Source: an uncultured Paraburkholderia sp.
Lineage (GTDB): Bacteria > Pseudomonadota > Gammaproteobacteria > Burkholderiales > Burkholderiaceae
Direction: 5' to 3'
NCBI GenBank assembly: GCA_940746715.1
Contig: CALNWN010000006.1
Coordinates: 124,001-188,000 of the forward strand
Length of the DNA stretch: 64,000 nt
The position numbers and the translations under genes are program-made. Shown one piece after another: positions 1 to 9,099 of the stretch (positions are counted from its first letter, which is position 1; every line of letters begins with the position of its first letter). A model generated the notes under the pieces. That model was not told the DNA's origin. It did no database searches and worked only from the letters and a program-made list of their open reading frames with translations.

Positions 1-1960
1 CCCGCGTTTTCGCGCACGGGCACCATTCGTGACGTCGAGCACATTGTCGTGTTCATGCAGGAGAACCGCTCGTTCGACCACTACTTTGGCCATCTGCGCG
101 GCGTGCGCGGCTACAACGACCGCTTCCCGATCCCGCTGCCGAACGGCAAGCCGGTTTGGTATCAACCGTCGAAGGCAGACCCCACCAGGCCCGTGCTGCC
201 GTTTCACCTGAATACGTCGACCACCAGCGCGCAATGCGTGGGCGACCTGGACCACACGTGGTACAAGACCCATGCCGCCATCGACGGCGGCCGCTACGAT
301 CAGTGGCCAGCCACCAAGACCGACATGACGATGGGCTATCACCTGCGCAGCGACATTCCGTTCCACTACGCGCTCGCCGATGCCTTCACGATCTGCGATG
401 CGTATTTCTGCTCGCTGCCGGGACCGACGCACCCGAACCGCTCGTATCTGATGACCGGCACCGTGAACCCGACCGGCAAGTTCGGTGGACCGCTGCCGAT
501 CCGCTGAACGGCAATTACGGCACGAACATCCTGCAGAACTTCAGCAACTTCATCAACGCGCAGCCCGGCTCGCCGTTGTATGAGCGCGCGCAGACCGTGC
601 GCACCATCGACGACCTGAAGGCCGACGTGCTCGCGAACAGGCTGCCGCAAGTGTCCTGGCTGTGCCCGCCCGCCGCGTACTCGGAGCATCCGCAGTACAC
701 GCCCGCGTATGGCACCGAATACACCTCGCAGATTCTCGACGCGTTGACCTCGAACCCCGAGGTGTGGAGCAAGACCGTGCTCTTCATCATGTACGACGAG
801 AACGACGGCTTCTTCGATCACATGGTGCCGCCGCAACCGGCCACCACGGCTGCGCAAGGCAAGTCGACGGTCAGCACGGAAGGCGAAATTCACAACGTGG
901 TCAATCCGGGGCGCGGCGGCAGCTATACCGCCGACGGCCTACCCTACGGCCTCGGCCCGCGCGTGCCGATGACCATCGTCTCGCCGTGGAGCAAGGGCGG
1001 CTTCGTGTGCTCGCAGGTGTTCGACCACACGTCGGTGATCCGCTTCATCGAAACGCGCTTTGGCGTGTATGAGCCGAATATCACCGCATGGCGTCGCGCC
1101 GTGTGCGGCGATCTCACCACGGCGTTCGACTTCCGCACGCCGGATTCGCGCATTCCGCCGCTGCCGGACACGAGCAACTACAAGAGCATCGCCGACAACC
1201 AGTGCGCGACGCAGCCCAAGCCGACGGTGCCCGCCACGCCCGGCGCAATCGATCCGCAAGGAAAGCGGCATTCGTTTCGCCCGCGCGTTGCCCTATGAAT
1301 TGCACGTGAACGGCCACGCGGACCCGAAGCAAAACACGTTCGATATTTCGTTCGCCAATACCGGCGGTCAAGGCGCGCACTTCTATGTGTACTCGACGAA
1401 CCGCACGGACGGTCCGTGGCGTTATACCGTGGAAGCTGGCAAGTCGCTCGGCGAATCGTTCGATCTGACGGCGACCAACGGCGCGTACGCGTTCGAAGTC
1501 TTCGGGCCGAATGGCTTCGTGCGCAAATTCGCGGGCAATACGCAGGCGGCGGTGCAGGCTGCGGCGCAAGCTGAGACCTAGGCCGCGCAGCTCGCCGGCG
1601 GCCATCACCACGACAAAGCGCCGCAGCCCGAAGTGAAGGTGCAATACGACGTCGCGAACGGCAACGTGTTCCTCAAATTCAGCAACAAGGGCGGCGGCCT
1701 CGCGCGTTTGACGGTGACCGACAACGCGTATGGCGCGCGTCCGCGCCCGGTGATCGTGCCGGCGGGCGCGCATATCGAGGAGGCATGGGTGCTGGCGTCG
1801 AGCCATCACTGGTACGACCTCACGGTGACGAGTAGCGACGACGACAGCTTCTCGCGTGGCGGGTCACGTCGAGAACGGCCGGCCGAGCATCAGCGATCCG
1901 GCTGCTATCGCGCCGGTGCTGGTGGCGAACCGACGTGTCGAACTGACGCGGAGAGCGTGA
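1..1960 (+). pseudogene. Phosphocholine-specific phospholipase C remnant (5' end outside window)
   Basis: This is a secreted phospholipase C of the bacterial phosphoesterase family. The frame is open from base 1, so the N-terminus lies upstream. Visible motifs are QENRSFDHYFG (from about 58), DENDGFFDH (about 795), a GPRVPMTIVSPW block (about 955) and the two C-terminal beta-domains. The frame changes near 494-498, where about 40 residues that relatives carry between GGPL and PLNGNYG are missing. One extra base lies near 1258, an in-frame TAG at 1579-1581 stands where Gln is expected, and another shift lies near 1857. The native stop is the TGA at 1958-1960. A missing internal block plus a nonsense codon argue for a true pseudogene. 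The family assignment is strong; the substrate follows from family knowledge only. Confidence 0.9.
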
Positions 1961-3155
1961 GACTCCGGTTGGACGCGCGCGATGTCGGCGCGTCTGGCCG
2001 GAGCCTCTGTTGCAGGCATGCTTCGCATGCCGCTTGCCATAACGCGCCCAGCAACACTCCCGTCCGGAAGGCGCGCGTTCCCGTCACACGACCCAGCGGC
2101 GCGCCCGCCGTCACGAAGCGAATCGCGCGGCGCATGTAGAGCACGCCTTCGGTGTTGCTCGTGAGCGTGGTGGTCTCGTCGGTCAACGGATCGACGATAT
2201 CGAACAGCGGCTGGCCGACGCGGATCGTGTCGCCGATTTTCGCGCGATGCACGAGAATGCCGCTCACCGGCGCGTTGAACTGCTCGCTGCCGGCAAGCGG
2301 CGTGGCGGGCGTCAATAGCGGCGGCAGCGGCTTCGCTTCGAGCGCAATGGCTTTGCGCCACACCAGATAATCGACGATCGCGTCGGCATCCTGCTGTGCC
2401 GCTTCATACGAAACGTCGCGCTGACCGCGGCATTCCACCGTCACGGCAATGGCGCCGTTCGGCACCGGCTTGCTCGCAGGCATCTCCTGTTGCAACTGCC
2501 ACCACAGCAGACTGTGCGTTTCGTCGAACGCCTCGCCGCCCGAGTTCGTCGCGAGCAGCGACGCCTGTGCGCCGAGATAGCGCGCGAACGGTTCGAACTG
2601 CGGCCATGCTGCCTCGCTCGTGTAGAGATGCATCGCGGCTTCGAGCGAACAGTGCAGATCGATCACGACGTCGGCATCGAACGAAAGCTTCAGCAGCGAC
2701 ATTTGCAGCGACTCGAATTCCGTCAGCGGCTTTTGCGCGGCCAGTTCATCGGCAATCAGGCGGCGCACGATCCGCACGTTTTCCGCCGCGTCCGAACCTA
2801 ACACTTCACGCGCCTGCGCGACGAGTTTCGGAAACCGCAGGAAATGCCGGTTGAAATTCTTGCCGCTCGCAAGATCGAAGCGGCCGACAAACTGTCCGAG
2901 CACGTATTGCCCGAGGCCGACGGGATTCGCGACCGGCACGAGCACGATCTCCGCATTCAGCACGCCCTGCTTTTCGAGTTCGAGCAGACGACGCCTCAAT
3001 AGCACCGTCGTCAGCATGGCGGGCGTTTCGTCGGCATGCAGCGACGCCTGAATATAGATCTTTTCCCCGCGGCCCGCTGCGCCGAAATGGAACGACACGA
3101 CTTCGTGATGTGTGCCGACAGCCGGCGAAAGAAGCGGGTGCGATTGCTTGTTCAT
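1905..3155 (-). CDS. Succinylglutamate desuccinylase/aspartoacylase family hydrolase
   Basis: This 416-residue open frame belongs to the M14-like zinc hydrolases that cleave N-acyl amino acids. Zinc-site motifs are visible as LHADETP (about residue 40) and VVIDLHCS (about residue 162). A lipoyl-like beta segment follows near residues 290-350. The last 35-40 residues, after FRTGVLLG, read into intergenic DNA and antisense of the phospholipase tail, so the native stop has probably been lost and the true end is near 2030. The gene starts about 46 bases after the stop of the upstream binding-protein gene on the same strand, suggesting one transcript for amino-acid uptake and deacylation. The substrate is not determined. 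Confidence 0.8.
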   Translation of the reverse strand: MNKQSHPLLSPAVGTHHEVVSFHFGAAGRGEKIYIQASLHADETPAMLTTVLLRRRLLELEKQGVLNAEIVLVPVANPVGLGQYVLGQFVGRFDLASGKNFNRHFLRFPKLVAQAREVLGSDAAENVRIVRRLIADELAAQKPLTEFESLQMSLLKLSFDADVVIDLHCSLEAAMHLYTSEAAWPQFEPFARYLGAQASLLATNSGGEAFDETHSLLWWQLQQEMPASKPVPNGAIAVTVECRGQRDVSYEAAQQDADAIVDYLVWRKAIALEAKPLPPLLTPATPLAGSEQFNAPVSGILVHRAKIGDTIRVGQPLFDIVDPLTDETTTLTSNTEGVLYMRRAIRFVTAGAPLGRVTGTRAFRTGVLLGALWQAACEACLQQRLRPDAPTSRASNRSLTLSASVRHVGSPPAPAR

Positions 3156-3201
3156 AAGGAGAGCCTGGAGTTAAACAGCGGAATAGCAAAACGCGCGCGC
3201 A

Positions 3202-3969
3202 TCAATTGCCGTAGGGGTCGAAGTCGAAGTACTTCTTCGCGATCTGCGCGTATGTGCCGTCTTTCAGCATGGCGGCAATCGCCGCGTTCATCGACGCCTG
3301 AACTGCGGCCTCGTCCTTGCGCAAACCGATGCCTGTGCCGCGGTCGCCCATGGAAAGCGGTTCGCCGACAAATGCAAAGCCATGGCCGGCCGGCGTGCGC
3401 AGGAAGCCGAAATCCGCTTCCACCGAGCCGAGCAGCGCGCCGTCGAGCCGTCCATTCCGCAGGTCGGCGAAGACCTCGTCCTGGCTCTTGTACGCGACGA
3501 CATGCGCGCCGAGCGGCGCCCAGTTCTTGAGCGCATAGCCTTCGAACTGCGTGCCCGATTGCACGCCGATCTGTTTGCCGGCGAGCGCCTGCAGGCCGCC
3601 GGCGAGCGGCGAGCCTTGCCGCGCGATCAGCCGCGATTTGAACTGGAAGAGCTTCGACGTGAACAGAATCTGCTGCTCGCGCTTTTGCGTGATCGCCATC
3701 GACGAAAGAATCGCGTCGATCTTGCGCGCCTGCAGCGCGGGAATCATCCCCGAAAATTCGAGCTCGACCCATTGGCAACGCGCGTGAATGCGGCGGCAGA
3801 TTTCATTGCCCAGATCGACGTCGAATCCCTTGAGGCTGCCGTCGGGCGCCTTGGAGTCCATGGGCGGGTAGCTCGGGTCGATGCCGAGGCGCAGTGTGTC
3901 GGTTTCGGCGGCCAACGCACCGTTGCTGAAAATCAGCGCGGCGCTCAGCATCATCAGCGGAAGTTTCAT
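3202..3969 (-). CDS. Amino-acid ABC transporter periplasmic binding protein
   Basis: A 255-residue family 3 solute-binding protein of the lysine/arginine/ornithine/histidine type. An upstream in-frame ATG exists at 4014. I chose 3969 because it begins a clean signal peptide (MKLPLMMLSAALIF, cleavage after ALA). Typical features are LRLGIDPSYPPMDS at the mature N-terminus, LKGFDVDLGNEIC, an IGVQSGTQ hinge segment and the C-terminal AKKYFDFDPYG. It should deliver a cationic or acidic amino acid to a membrane permease in the periplasm, but no permease or ATPase gene is adjacent. The frame is intact. Confidence 0.9.
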   Translation of the reverse strand: MKLPLMMLSAALIFSNGALAAETDTLRLGIDPSYPPMDSKAPDGSLKGFDVDLGNEICRRIHARCQWVELEFSGMIPALQARKIDAILSSMAITQKREQQILFTSKLFQFKSRLIARQGSPLAGGLQALAGKQIGVQSGTQFEGYALKNWAPLGAHVVAYKSQDEVFADLRNGRLDGALLGSVEADFGFLRTPAGHGFAFVGEPLSMGDRGTGIGLRKDEAAVQASMNAAIAAMLKDGTYAQIAKKYFDFDPYGN

Positions 3970-4138
3970 GGGAGCGGAAATTGTCTGGAGGTGGACGGAA
4001 CAGGGCGAGGCCATCGTATGCCGCCGCAGCGCTTCACAAAAGTCAGCTTCGGACTATCATGATCGTTTTTGCCGATCACGAATGCACGCGACGCGACACG
4101 CACGCGTGTATGGCCCCGATCACCACACGGACGCTCAC

Positions 4139-4390
4139 ATGGCGTTGACGATCTCCCAGCTGCGCGCCTTCAAGGCAGTCGCCGAGCATGGCAGCCTGCG
4201 CGCGGCCGCGCGCGCGCTCGGCGTCGCACAAAGCGGCATCACGCAGCAGGTGCAGAACCTGGAATCGATATTGGGCGCGGCGCTCTTTATCCGCACCAAC
4301 CGCGGCATTGCGCTGACCGCGCTCGGTCAGCGTCTGCTGCAGCGGGCCGGCGCGATTATCGGCGAATGCGAGCGCGCCGTGCGCTTGCAA
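4139..4390 (+). pseudogene. LysR-family regulator, N-terminal DNA-binding part only
   Basis: The ATG at 4139 begins a classical LysR winged helix-turn-helix (ISQLRAFKAVAEHGSLRAAARALG, then AQSGITQQVQNLE and LFIRTNRG). After about 84 residues, at ECERAV, homology stops and the frame runs through DNA that is antisense of a small gene on the other strand. The whole effector-binding domain, about 200 residues, is absent. The sequence shows a deletion junction at roughly 4380-4395. The product, if made, would be a 178-residue chimera ending at 4675. Confidence 0.85.
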
Positions 4391-4391
4391 G

Positions 4392-4591
4392 GCCGGCGTT
4401 TTGTCGAGGCTCACCACGAGCGGCGCCTGGGTGCCCGTGCCATTGCCATTGCCTGCGAGGCGTGTCTGCAGGCTTTCCAGCAGGCGCTGCGCCTCGTCTT
4501 GCGCCAGGTCGATCCAGTACGGATCGCCTGCGCGGTCGTTGAGCCGTTCGGGGGAAAACTGCAGTTCTACGGCGACGCCCTTCCTGTACAT
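4392..4591 (-). pseudogene. Small hypothetical protein, 3' end deleted
   Basis: This minus-strand frame starts at 4591 with MYRKGVAVELQFSPERLND and continues PYWIDLAQDEAQRLLE, a well-formed small protein. It loses its own sequence near 4392, where antisense lysR DNA begins. It lies 7 bases downstream of a 38-residue membrane protein gene and probably shared its transcript. Its role is unknown; no domain is recognised. It and the lysR gene were originally convergent, and one deletion removed both 3' ends. Confidence 0.55.
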
Positions 4592-4598
4592 GACGGCG

Positions 4599-4715
4599 TT
4601 AAACCAGCAGATTCAGCACGATGGCAGCGATCAGACCGGTGCCGCCGATCAGGCCGAGCATTTGCAGCAGAGTGAGGGATTTGCGCGATGCGGTGGGGAG
4701 TTGTTGCGTGGTCAC
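4599..4715 (-). CDS. 38-residue single-pass membrane protein
   Basis: This is a short GTG-initiated frame: MTTQQLPTASRKSL followed by one hydrophobic helix (LLQMLGLIGGTGLIAAIVL) and an immediate TAA. The polar Arg/Lys-containing N-terminus before a Gly-rich helix is typical of a real small inner-membrane protein. Its stop is 7 bases from the next gene start on the same strand. The function is unknown. Confidence is limited because the gene is short and the start is not ATG. Confidence 0.5.
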   Translation of the reverse strand: MTTQQLPTASRKSLTLLQMLGLIGGTGLIAAIVLNLLV

Positions 4716-4918
4716 AGGACGGTCTTCAGAAATCGAAAAAAGCGAAATGGTACACGGGTCGCGCCGCGGCGCATGCCGATTAGCGCAAACCCGCCTGCAT
4801 CAGTTGGCCAAGCGTTGCCGCCTGGTTCCCATTATCGCCGACCGACCGGGCCTTATTACTCACGGGGCAGAGATGAATCAATTCCTGGCGAGGCGGAAAG
4901 CCACCCGTCCTGTGACGT

Positions 4919-6127
4919 TCAGGTTTTCGCCAACGGGCTGCCGTGACGCGAGTCCCAGAAGCGGATCAATTCCGTGTGCCCCGTGCCCGCGCCGACGATC
5001 TGGTCCGGTGCCCCGCATTCGCGCAGCAGCGCGCGCAATTCGTTGATGACCGGAAACACCTCGTGGTTCCAGTCCGCGCCCTGCGAATCGTGCGCGCGTT
5101 GCTCAGCCTCGACGATTTCGCGGTCTTCCTTGAAGATACGCTCGGTGAACCACACGAGCAGCGGCCACGCGAGATTCAGTGCGCCGGGAATGCCCGGCTT
5201 GCGGATCGACAGCAGCCCGAATGTGCGGTTAGTGCGCTGCTCACGGTCGAGCGGCACATAGACGATCCACAAATCCATCACCAGTGTGTTTTCCGACGTG
5301 CGGATCTGCAGCGTCTGATACGGATATTCGGTGCGGATCGTCATCACGTCCTTGTCGTTATCGCCGCCGCTCTTGCGGCTCTGACCGAACACGATTGCCT
5401 CGCCGATGGGCTGCTGGCCGGCCATGCGCGCGAACGTGTAGTCGACCTCGACCCAGCCTTCGCCGTGCCGACGCCCGAGCGAACGCGCGCGCATCTGCCC
5501 CATCTGGCGGCGGTGCAGAAACTGATGGTTCATGTCCATCAGGTTTTCGTGCATGAACGAGTAGTGGCAATTCACCGGACGGCCGAAGCGCCGCGTCTTG
5601 TACTTCTTGTCCGATATGGAGCCGAGCCGGGGCAGCGGACGCACCTCGGCCATGGCCGGGTCGCCGGGAAACACGAAGATCAGTCCTTCCACTTCACGGC
5701 ACGGATACGAGCGCACGCCGTTCGGCAAACGCTCGCGCCCGAGATACGGCACGTCGATGCATTTGCCCGAGCAGTCGTAAGTCCAGCCGTGGTAGCCGCA
5801 ACGAATCGACTCGCCGTCGACGACACCCTGGTGCAACGGCACCTGCCGATGCACGCAGCGGTCTTCGAGCGCGAACACTTTGCCGGACTCCGTACGCGCG
5901 AGCACGATCGGATCGCCAGCGAACGTCACCCCGTGCGTCTTGCCGCGCTTCACTTCGTGCGACCACGCGAGCGGATACCAGTAGTCGGGATGAATGCCGA
6001 CGCGGCGCAAGTCGCGGACCGGCGCGTCGTTGGCAGCTTGGACCTGCGTGGGAGCGGTTTTCGGCGATGCCGCATGCGTTGGCGACGCCTCGACGGTGTT
6101 TTGTTCGAGCGGGGGAACAGCATGCAT
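4919..6127 (-). CDS. Rieske-type aromatic ring-hydroxylating oxygenase, alpha subunit
   Basis: An intact 402-residue oxygenase. The N-terminal Rieske [2Fe-2S] ligands are CVHRQVPLH (about residue 92) and CGYHGW (about residue 111). The mononuclear iron site is NLMDMNHQFLHRR (about residue 196), with both histidines and the preceding Asp. A GGAGG lies about 11 bases before the ATG. It is the last gene of a minus-strand set with a glycosyltransferase and cytochrome b561. No reductase or ferredoxin gene is adjacent, so the electron donor is unknown. The context suggests oxidation of a lipid or sugar-lipid rather than a classical aromatic, which is inference. Confidence 0.88.
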   Translation of the reverse strand: MHAVPPLEQNTVEASPTHAASPKTAPTQVQAANDAPVRDLRRVGIHPDYWYPLAWSHEVKRGKTHGVTFAGDPIVLARTESGKVFALEDRCVHRQVPLHQGVVDGESIRCGYHGWTYDCSGKCIDVPYLGRERLPNGVRSYPCREVEGLIFVFPGDPAMAEVRPLPRLGSISDKKYKTRRFGRPVNCHYSFMHENLMDMNHQFLHRRQMGQMRARSLGRRHGEGWVEVDYTFARMAGQQPIGEAIVFGQSRKSGGDNDKDVMTIRTEYPYQTLQIRTSENTLVMDLWIVYVPLDREQRTNRTFGLLSIRKPGIPGALNLAWPLLVWFTERIFKEDREIVEAEQRAHDSQGADWNHEVFPVINELRALLRECGAPDQIVGAGTGHTELIRFWDSRHGSPLAKT

Positions 6128-6298
6128 AGTGTGGAGCCTCCGTGCACGTGCGGATAGAGTAGGGGCCGCGTGGCGCGGCCGTTATCGTCGTCAGTCTACT
6201 CGAACCGGGCAGAGCATGGGTCCGGCGGGGTCAGAGCGCCGCGCCGGCTGGCTTGCGGACAGGCTGTGGCTGCAGGCGTTGTGTTGAGGGCATTGGGT

Positions 6299-7750
6299 CT
6301 ACGCCTCGTCGCGGCTAACGAGGCCGGTGCGGCGCTGCACGCCCCAGGAACGCCCGCCGCGCAGGAAGTGCAGCCAGCCGAGCGCCGCGCCTGCGTGCCG
6401 CAACAGCTGGAACGTGAACGGCTCGGCCACCGCCGCCAGCATCGCCATCCCCATGCTGCCGCCGGTGCCCCGGCCGGTCCAGCGTCGGTAAAGATGGATG
6501 CTCCATAGATAGAAGGCGAGGTCGATCGCCGTCTTGAGGCCGATCACACCGAAGATCGAGACGACGATCGCGCCGTGGCCGCCGAGCAGAAAAGCCAGCA
6601 GCAATCCGAACGCGGTCAGGCCGTAGATGGGCTGCATGGTGTCGAGCGCCTTCACGGGCAGCATCAGCATGCCGAGCGTTCCATAACGCGGATTGCCCGT
6701 CATGTCGCGATTCCAGTACTGCGTTTGCAGGAAGCCCGCAAACCAGCGGCGGCGCTGGCGCAGGAAACCGCCGAGGGTGTCCGGCGCGTCGGTGTGCGCG
6801 TGCGCGTTGCCGACCACGCGCACGTCCCAGCCGAGGCCGCGATCGACGGAATAGCGACGCAGCCGGTGAATCAGCTCGTAGTCTTCGACGAGACACTGCG
6901 GATCGAAACCGCCGACGTCCAGCAGCGCTTCGCGCCTGAACGAAGCAAAGGCGCCGGAGACGAGCAGCAGGCTGTCGGCGCGCATCCATGCAAAACGCGC
7001 GATAAAGTTGCGCATGTATTCGTACGTCTGGAACCACTGCAGCACGCGGCCGGACGCCGACTTGCCGCACACCGGCACCAGAATGCCGGCCGCGGCCACG
7101 AGCTTCGGGTTGCTTGCGAAAGCGGCGCGCATGGCGTAAGTGGCGTCGTCGTCGAGAAGCGTGTCGGCGTCGACGGTCATGACGGTGTCCGTGTTCATCA
7201 GCGTGATCGCGGCGTTCAGCGCGCGCGCCTTGCCGCCGTGCGGCATGCGCAGCCAGAACAGATTCGGATGAAGCGCGCTCGGGGCGCTGAGCTTTCCCTC
7301 GGCCGGCGCGGTGAGGCCGAAGCGCTCCGTGAGCAGCGCATGCGTGTGATCCGTGGAACCGTCGTCGGCAATCACGATTTGCGCAGGACCGTGCATCTGC
7401 CGAAGCAGCGCCGCGAGCGTGACCGGCAGCACCGCCGCTTCGTTATGCGACGCCACGATCACGCCCATGCTGCGCAAACTGCGCTGATCGTAGTCGGGTT
7501 CGAGCGGCGGCGCACGGCGCATCAACGGTAAGGTTTTCCACGTGACGAACGCGAGCAGCAACGTGTCGTAGACGACGTAGGCAATACCTGTCGACCACGC
7601 CACCACGCCGTGCAAAAAGAAAGCACGCGCGAACAGCAATAACCATGCAGCGACGACCGCCGCATGGATCAGGGTGCTCAGCAATGTCGTGCCACGTGGC
7701 ACGATGCGAGGCGATGCAAGCGCGAACGCCTGTTCCAGGATCTTTTTCAA
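6299..7750 (-). CDS. Processive family 2 glycosyltransferase, membrane-bound
   Basis: 483 residues. Two N-terminal membrane helices are followed by a GT-A domain with VIADDGSTD (about 127), VDADT (about 194), VEDYEL (about 287) and the processivity motif RQRRRWFAG (about 333). Three or more C-terminal helices follow. This is the arrangement of cellulose/poly-GlcNAc synthase-like enzymes at the inner membrane. It is transcribed 53 bases after the cytochrome b561 gene and 171 bases before the Rieske oxygenase. The product polysaccharide or lipid is not identifiable. No PilZ domain is visible, and the frame is intact. Confidence 0.88.
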   Translation of the reverse strand: MKKILEQAFALASPRIVPRGTTLLSTLIHAAVVAAWLLLFARAFFLHGVVAWSTGIAYVVYDTLLLAFVTWKTLPLMRRAPPLEPDYDQRSLRSMGVIVASHNEAAVLPVTLAALLRQMHGPAQIVIADDGSTDHTHALLTERFGLTAPAEGKLSAPSALHPNLFWLRMPHGGKARALNAAITLMNTDTVMTVDADTLLDDDATYAMRAAFASNPKLVAAAGILVPVCGKSASGRVLQWFQTYEYMRNFIARFAWMRADSLLLVSGAFASFRREALLDVGGFDPQCLVEDYELIHRLRRYSVDRGLGWDVRVVGNAHAHTDAPDTLGGFLRQRRRWFAGFLQTQYWNRDMTGNPRYGTLGMLMLPVKALDTMQPIYGLTAFGLLLAFLLGGHGAIVVSIFGVIGLKTAIDLAFYLWSIHLYRRWTGRGTGGSMGMAMLAAVAEPFTFQLLRHAGAALGWLHFLRGGRSWGVQRRTGLVSRDEA

Positions 7751-7803
7751 AATGGCAGATGGCCCGTCTTAGCTGCGGTTTCAGAAGATGAACGAAACGG
7801 CGC

Positions 7804-8403
7804 TTACGGCACCATGCGTTTCAGAACCGACTTGCGATCGATCCACTCGTGCTTCAGCGCGCCGCCAATATGCATGGCGAGCAACGCGTACAGTGCATAG
7901 CCGAGCCACGTATGCAATGCGCCGAAGCGGTCATGCAGCGTCTCCTTCAACGCGGGGTCAAGGTTCATGACGTAGCCGATACGCGGCCACGTGAACAGAT
8001 CGAAGAGCCGCATGGGATGCGTGGCCGCGTCCTTCCATGCCGAGTCGTGCAGCCAGCCCGAAATCGGCAGCGCGATCATCAGCAGATAGAGCAGGAAGTG
8101 CGCAGCATGCGCGGCCACTTTTTCCCACGACGGAAACTCGCGCGGCAGCGGCGGCGGCGTGTGCGAAACGCGCCATAAAATGCGCAGCAGCGCGAGGCCG
8201 AGCACCGTGATGCCGATGGACTTGTGCGTGTCGATCACGGGGCGCACCCAGTCGTCGGGCAGCGAGTCGGCGGACAGGCCGAGCGCGACATTGCCGATAA
8301 TCAGCAGCGCGATGAGCCAGTGCAGCGCCATGGCCGTGCGCGTATAGCGGGAGGGCGCGGTTATGTCAGTGTGTTTGGCGAGGTGTTCGGCTTGCGTGTT
8401 CAT
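7804..8403 (-). CDS. Cytochrome b561 family protein
   Basis: A 199-residue four-helix membrane protein. TAMALHWLIALLIIGNVALG is the first helix with a heme-ligand His. Further histidines sit in DTHKSIGITVLGLALLR, AAHAAHFLLYLLM and HTWLGYALYALLAMHIGGALKHEW. It is expected to carry electrons between the quinone pool and a periplasmic acceptor. As first gene of the minus-strand trio it could supply electrons to the glycosyltransferase/Rieske branch, which is inference. Length and motifs fit the family. Confidence 0.9.
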   Translation of the reverse strand: MNTQAEHLAKHTDITAPSRYTRTAMALHWLIALLIIGNVALGLSADSLPDDWVRPVIDTHKSIGITVLGLALLRILWRVSHTPPPLPREFPSWEKVAAHAAHFLLYLLMIALPISGWLHDSAWKDAATHPMRLFDLFTWPRIGYVMNLDPALKETLHDRFGALHTWLGYALYALLAMHIGGALKHEWIDRKSVLKRMVP

Positions 8404-8724
8404 CAGTCGTGCGCTCGGCGAGGAAGTCGTTGCAAAGTGTTTGTCATGGCGGTCTTCAGCGGCGCGCCATTTACGGACAAGAACTGCTGAGTGTGCCGTT
8501 TTATTCCATGATGCGTTTAATGATGTGTTTCGGTTTATTTCACGCGGACGGCCGGCGAGTCTGTGCTAAGGCGGCGAAATTCGCGAGGCAAGAAAAAAAT
8601 CTCTGTGGCGTGCAACACGCGATAGACCGATTCAATTGGCATCGGCGGGCATCGCATCCTCTAATAAAAGCCCTGTGTTTGGCCACACTCGCGTATCCCA
8701 CCGTCGCTTAACTGGAGACATTCA
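8404..8724. other. Intergenic region between divergent genes
   Basis: About 320 bases, more AT-rich than the flanks, between the b561 start and the DUF3562 start. It should contain both promoters. I see no convincing conserved operator and no gene. Confidence 0.6.
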
Positions 8725-8928
8725 ATGTCGCAACCCGAACCGAATGTAGACGAAGTGGTCAGAAGCATCGCTGAGGAAACCAATACGCCCGCGGAAACCG
8801 TCTCACAGATGTATCAGGACATCCTGGCCGACTATTGGCATCAAGCGCGGGTATTCGATTACGTGCCGCTCTTTGCGGCCAGAAAGGTGCGCGACCAGTT
8901 TCGTGACGGCTCGCGTCGCAAACATTGA
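8725..8928 (+). CDS. DUF3562 family small protein
   Basis: 67 residues starting MSQPEPNVDEVVRSIAEETN, preceded by CTGGAGA as ribosome binding site 7 bases upstream. The helical core (AETVSQMYQDILADYWHQARVF) and the basic end match the DUF3562 family common in Burkholderia. The function is unknown. It is monocistronic. Confidence 0.85.
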   Translation: MSQPEPNVDEVVRSIAEETNTPAETVSQMYQDILADYWHQARVFDYVPLFAARKVRDQFRDGSRRKH

Positions 8929-9099
8929 GCATGCCCTTGTTCCTGTTCTTACCCGTTATGCATTGCGGCGCGGGGAGACCACCGTTTTAAGGCGACGGGC
9001 CATTCGTCGGTTGATTGAATGGACACTCGCGCCGCTCTTCGCAATACACCGCTTATTTTTTCCCGCTGCTAGACTGGACCCCGTTCGACCGACTGGGGG

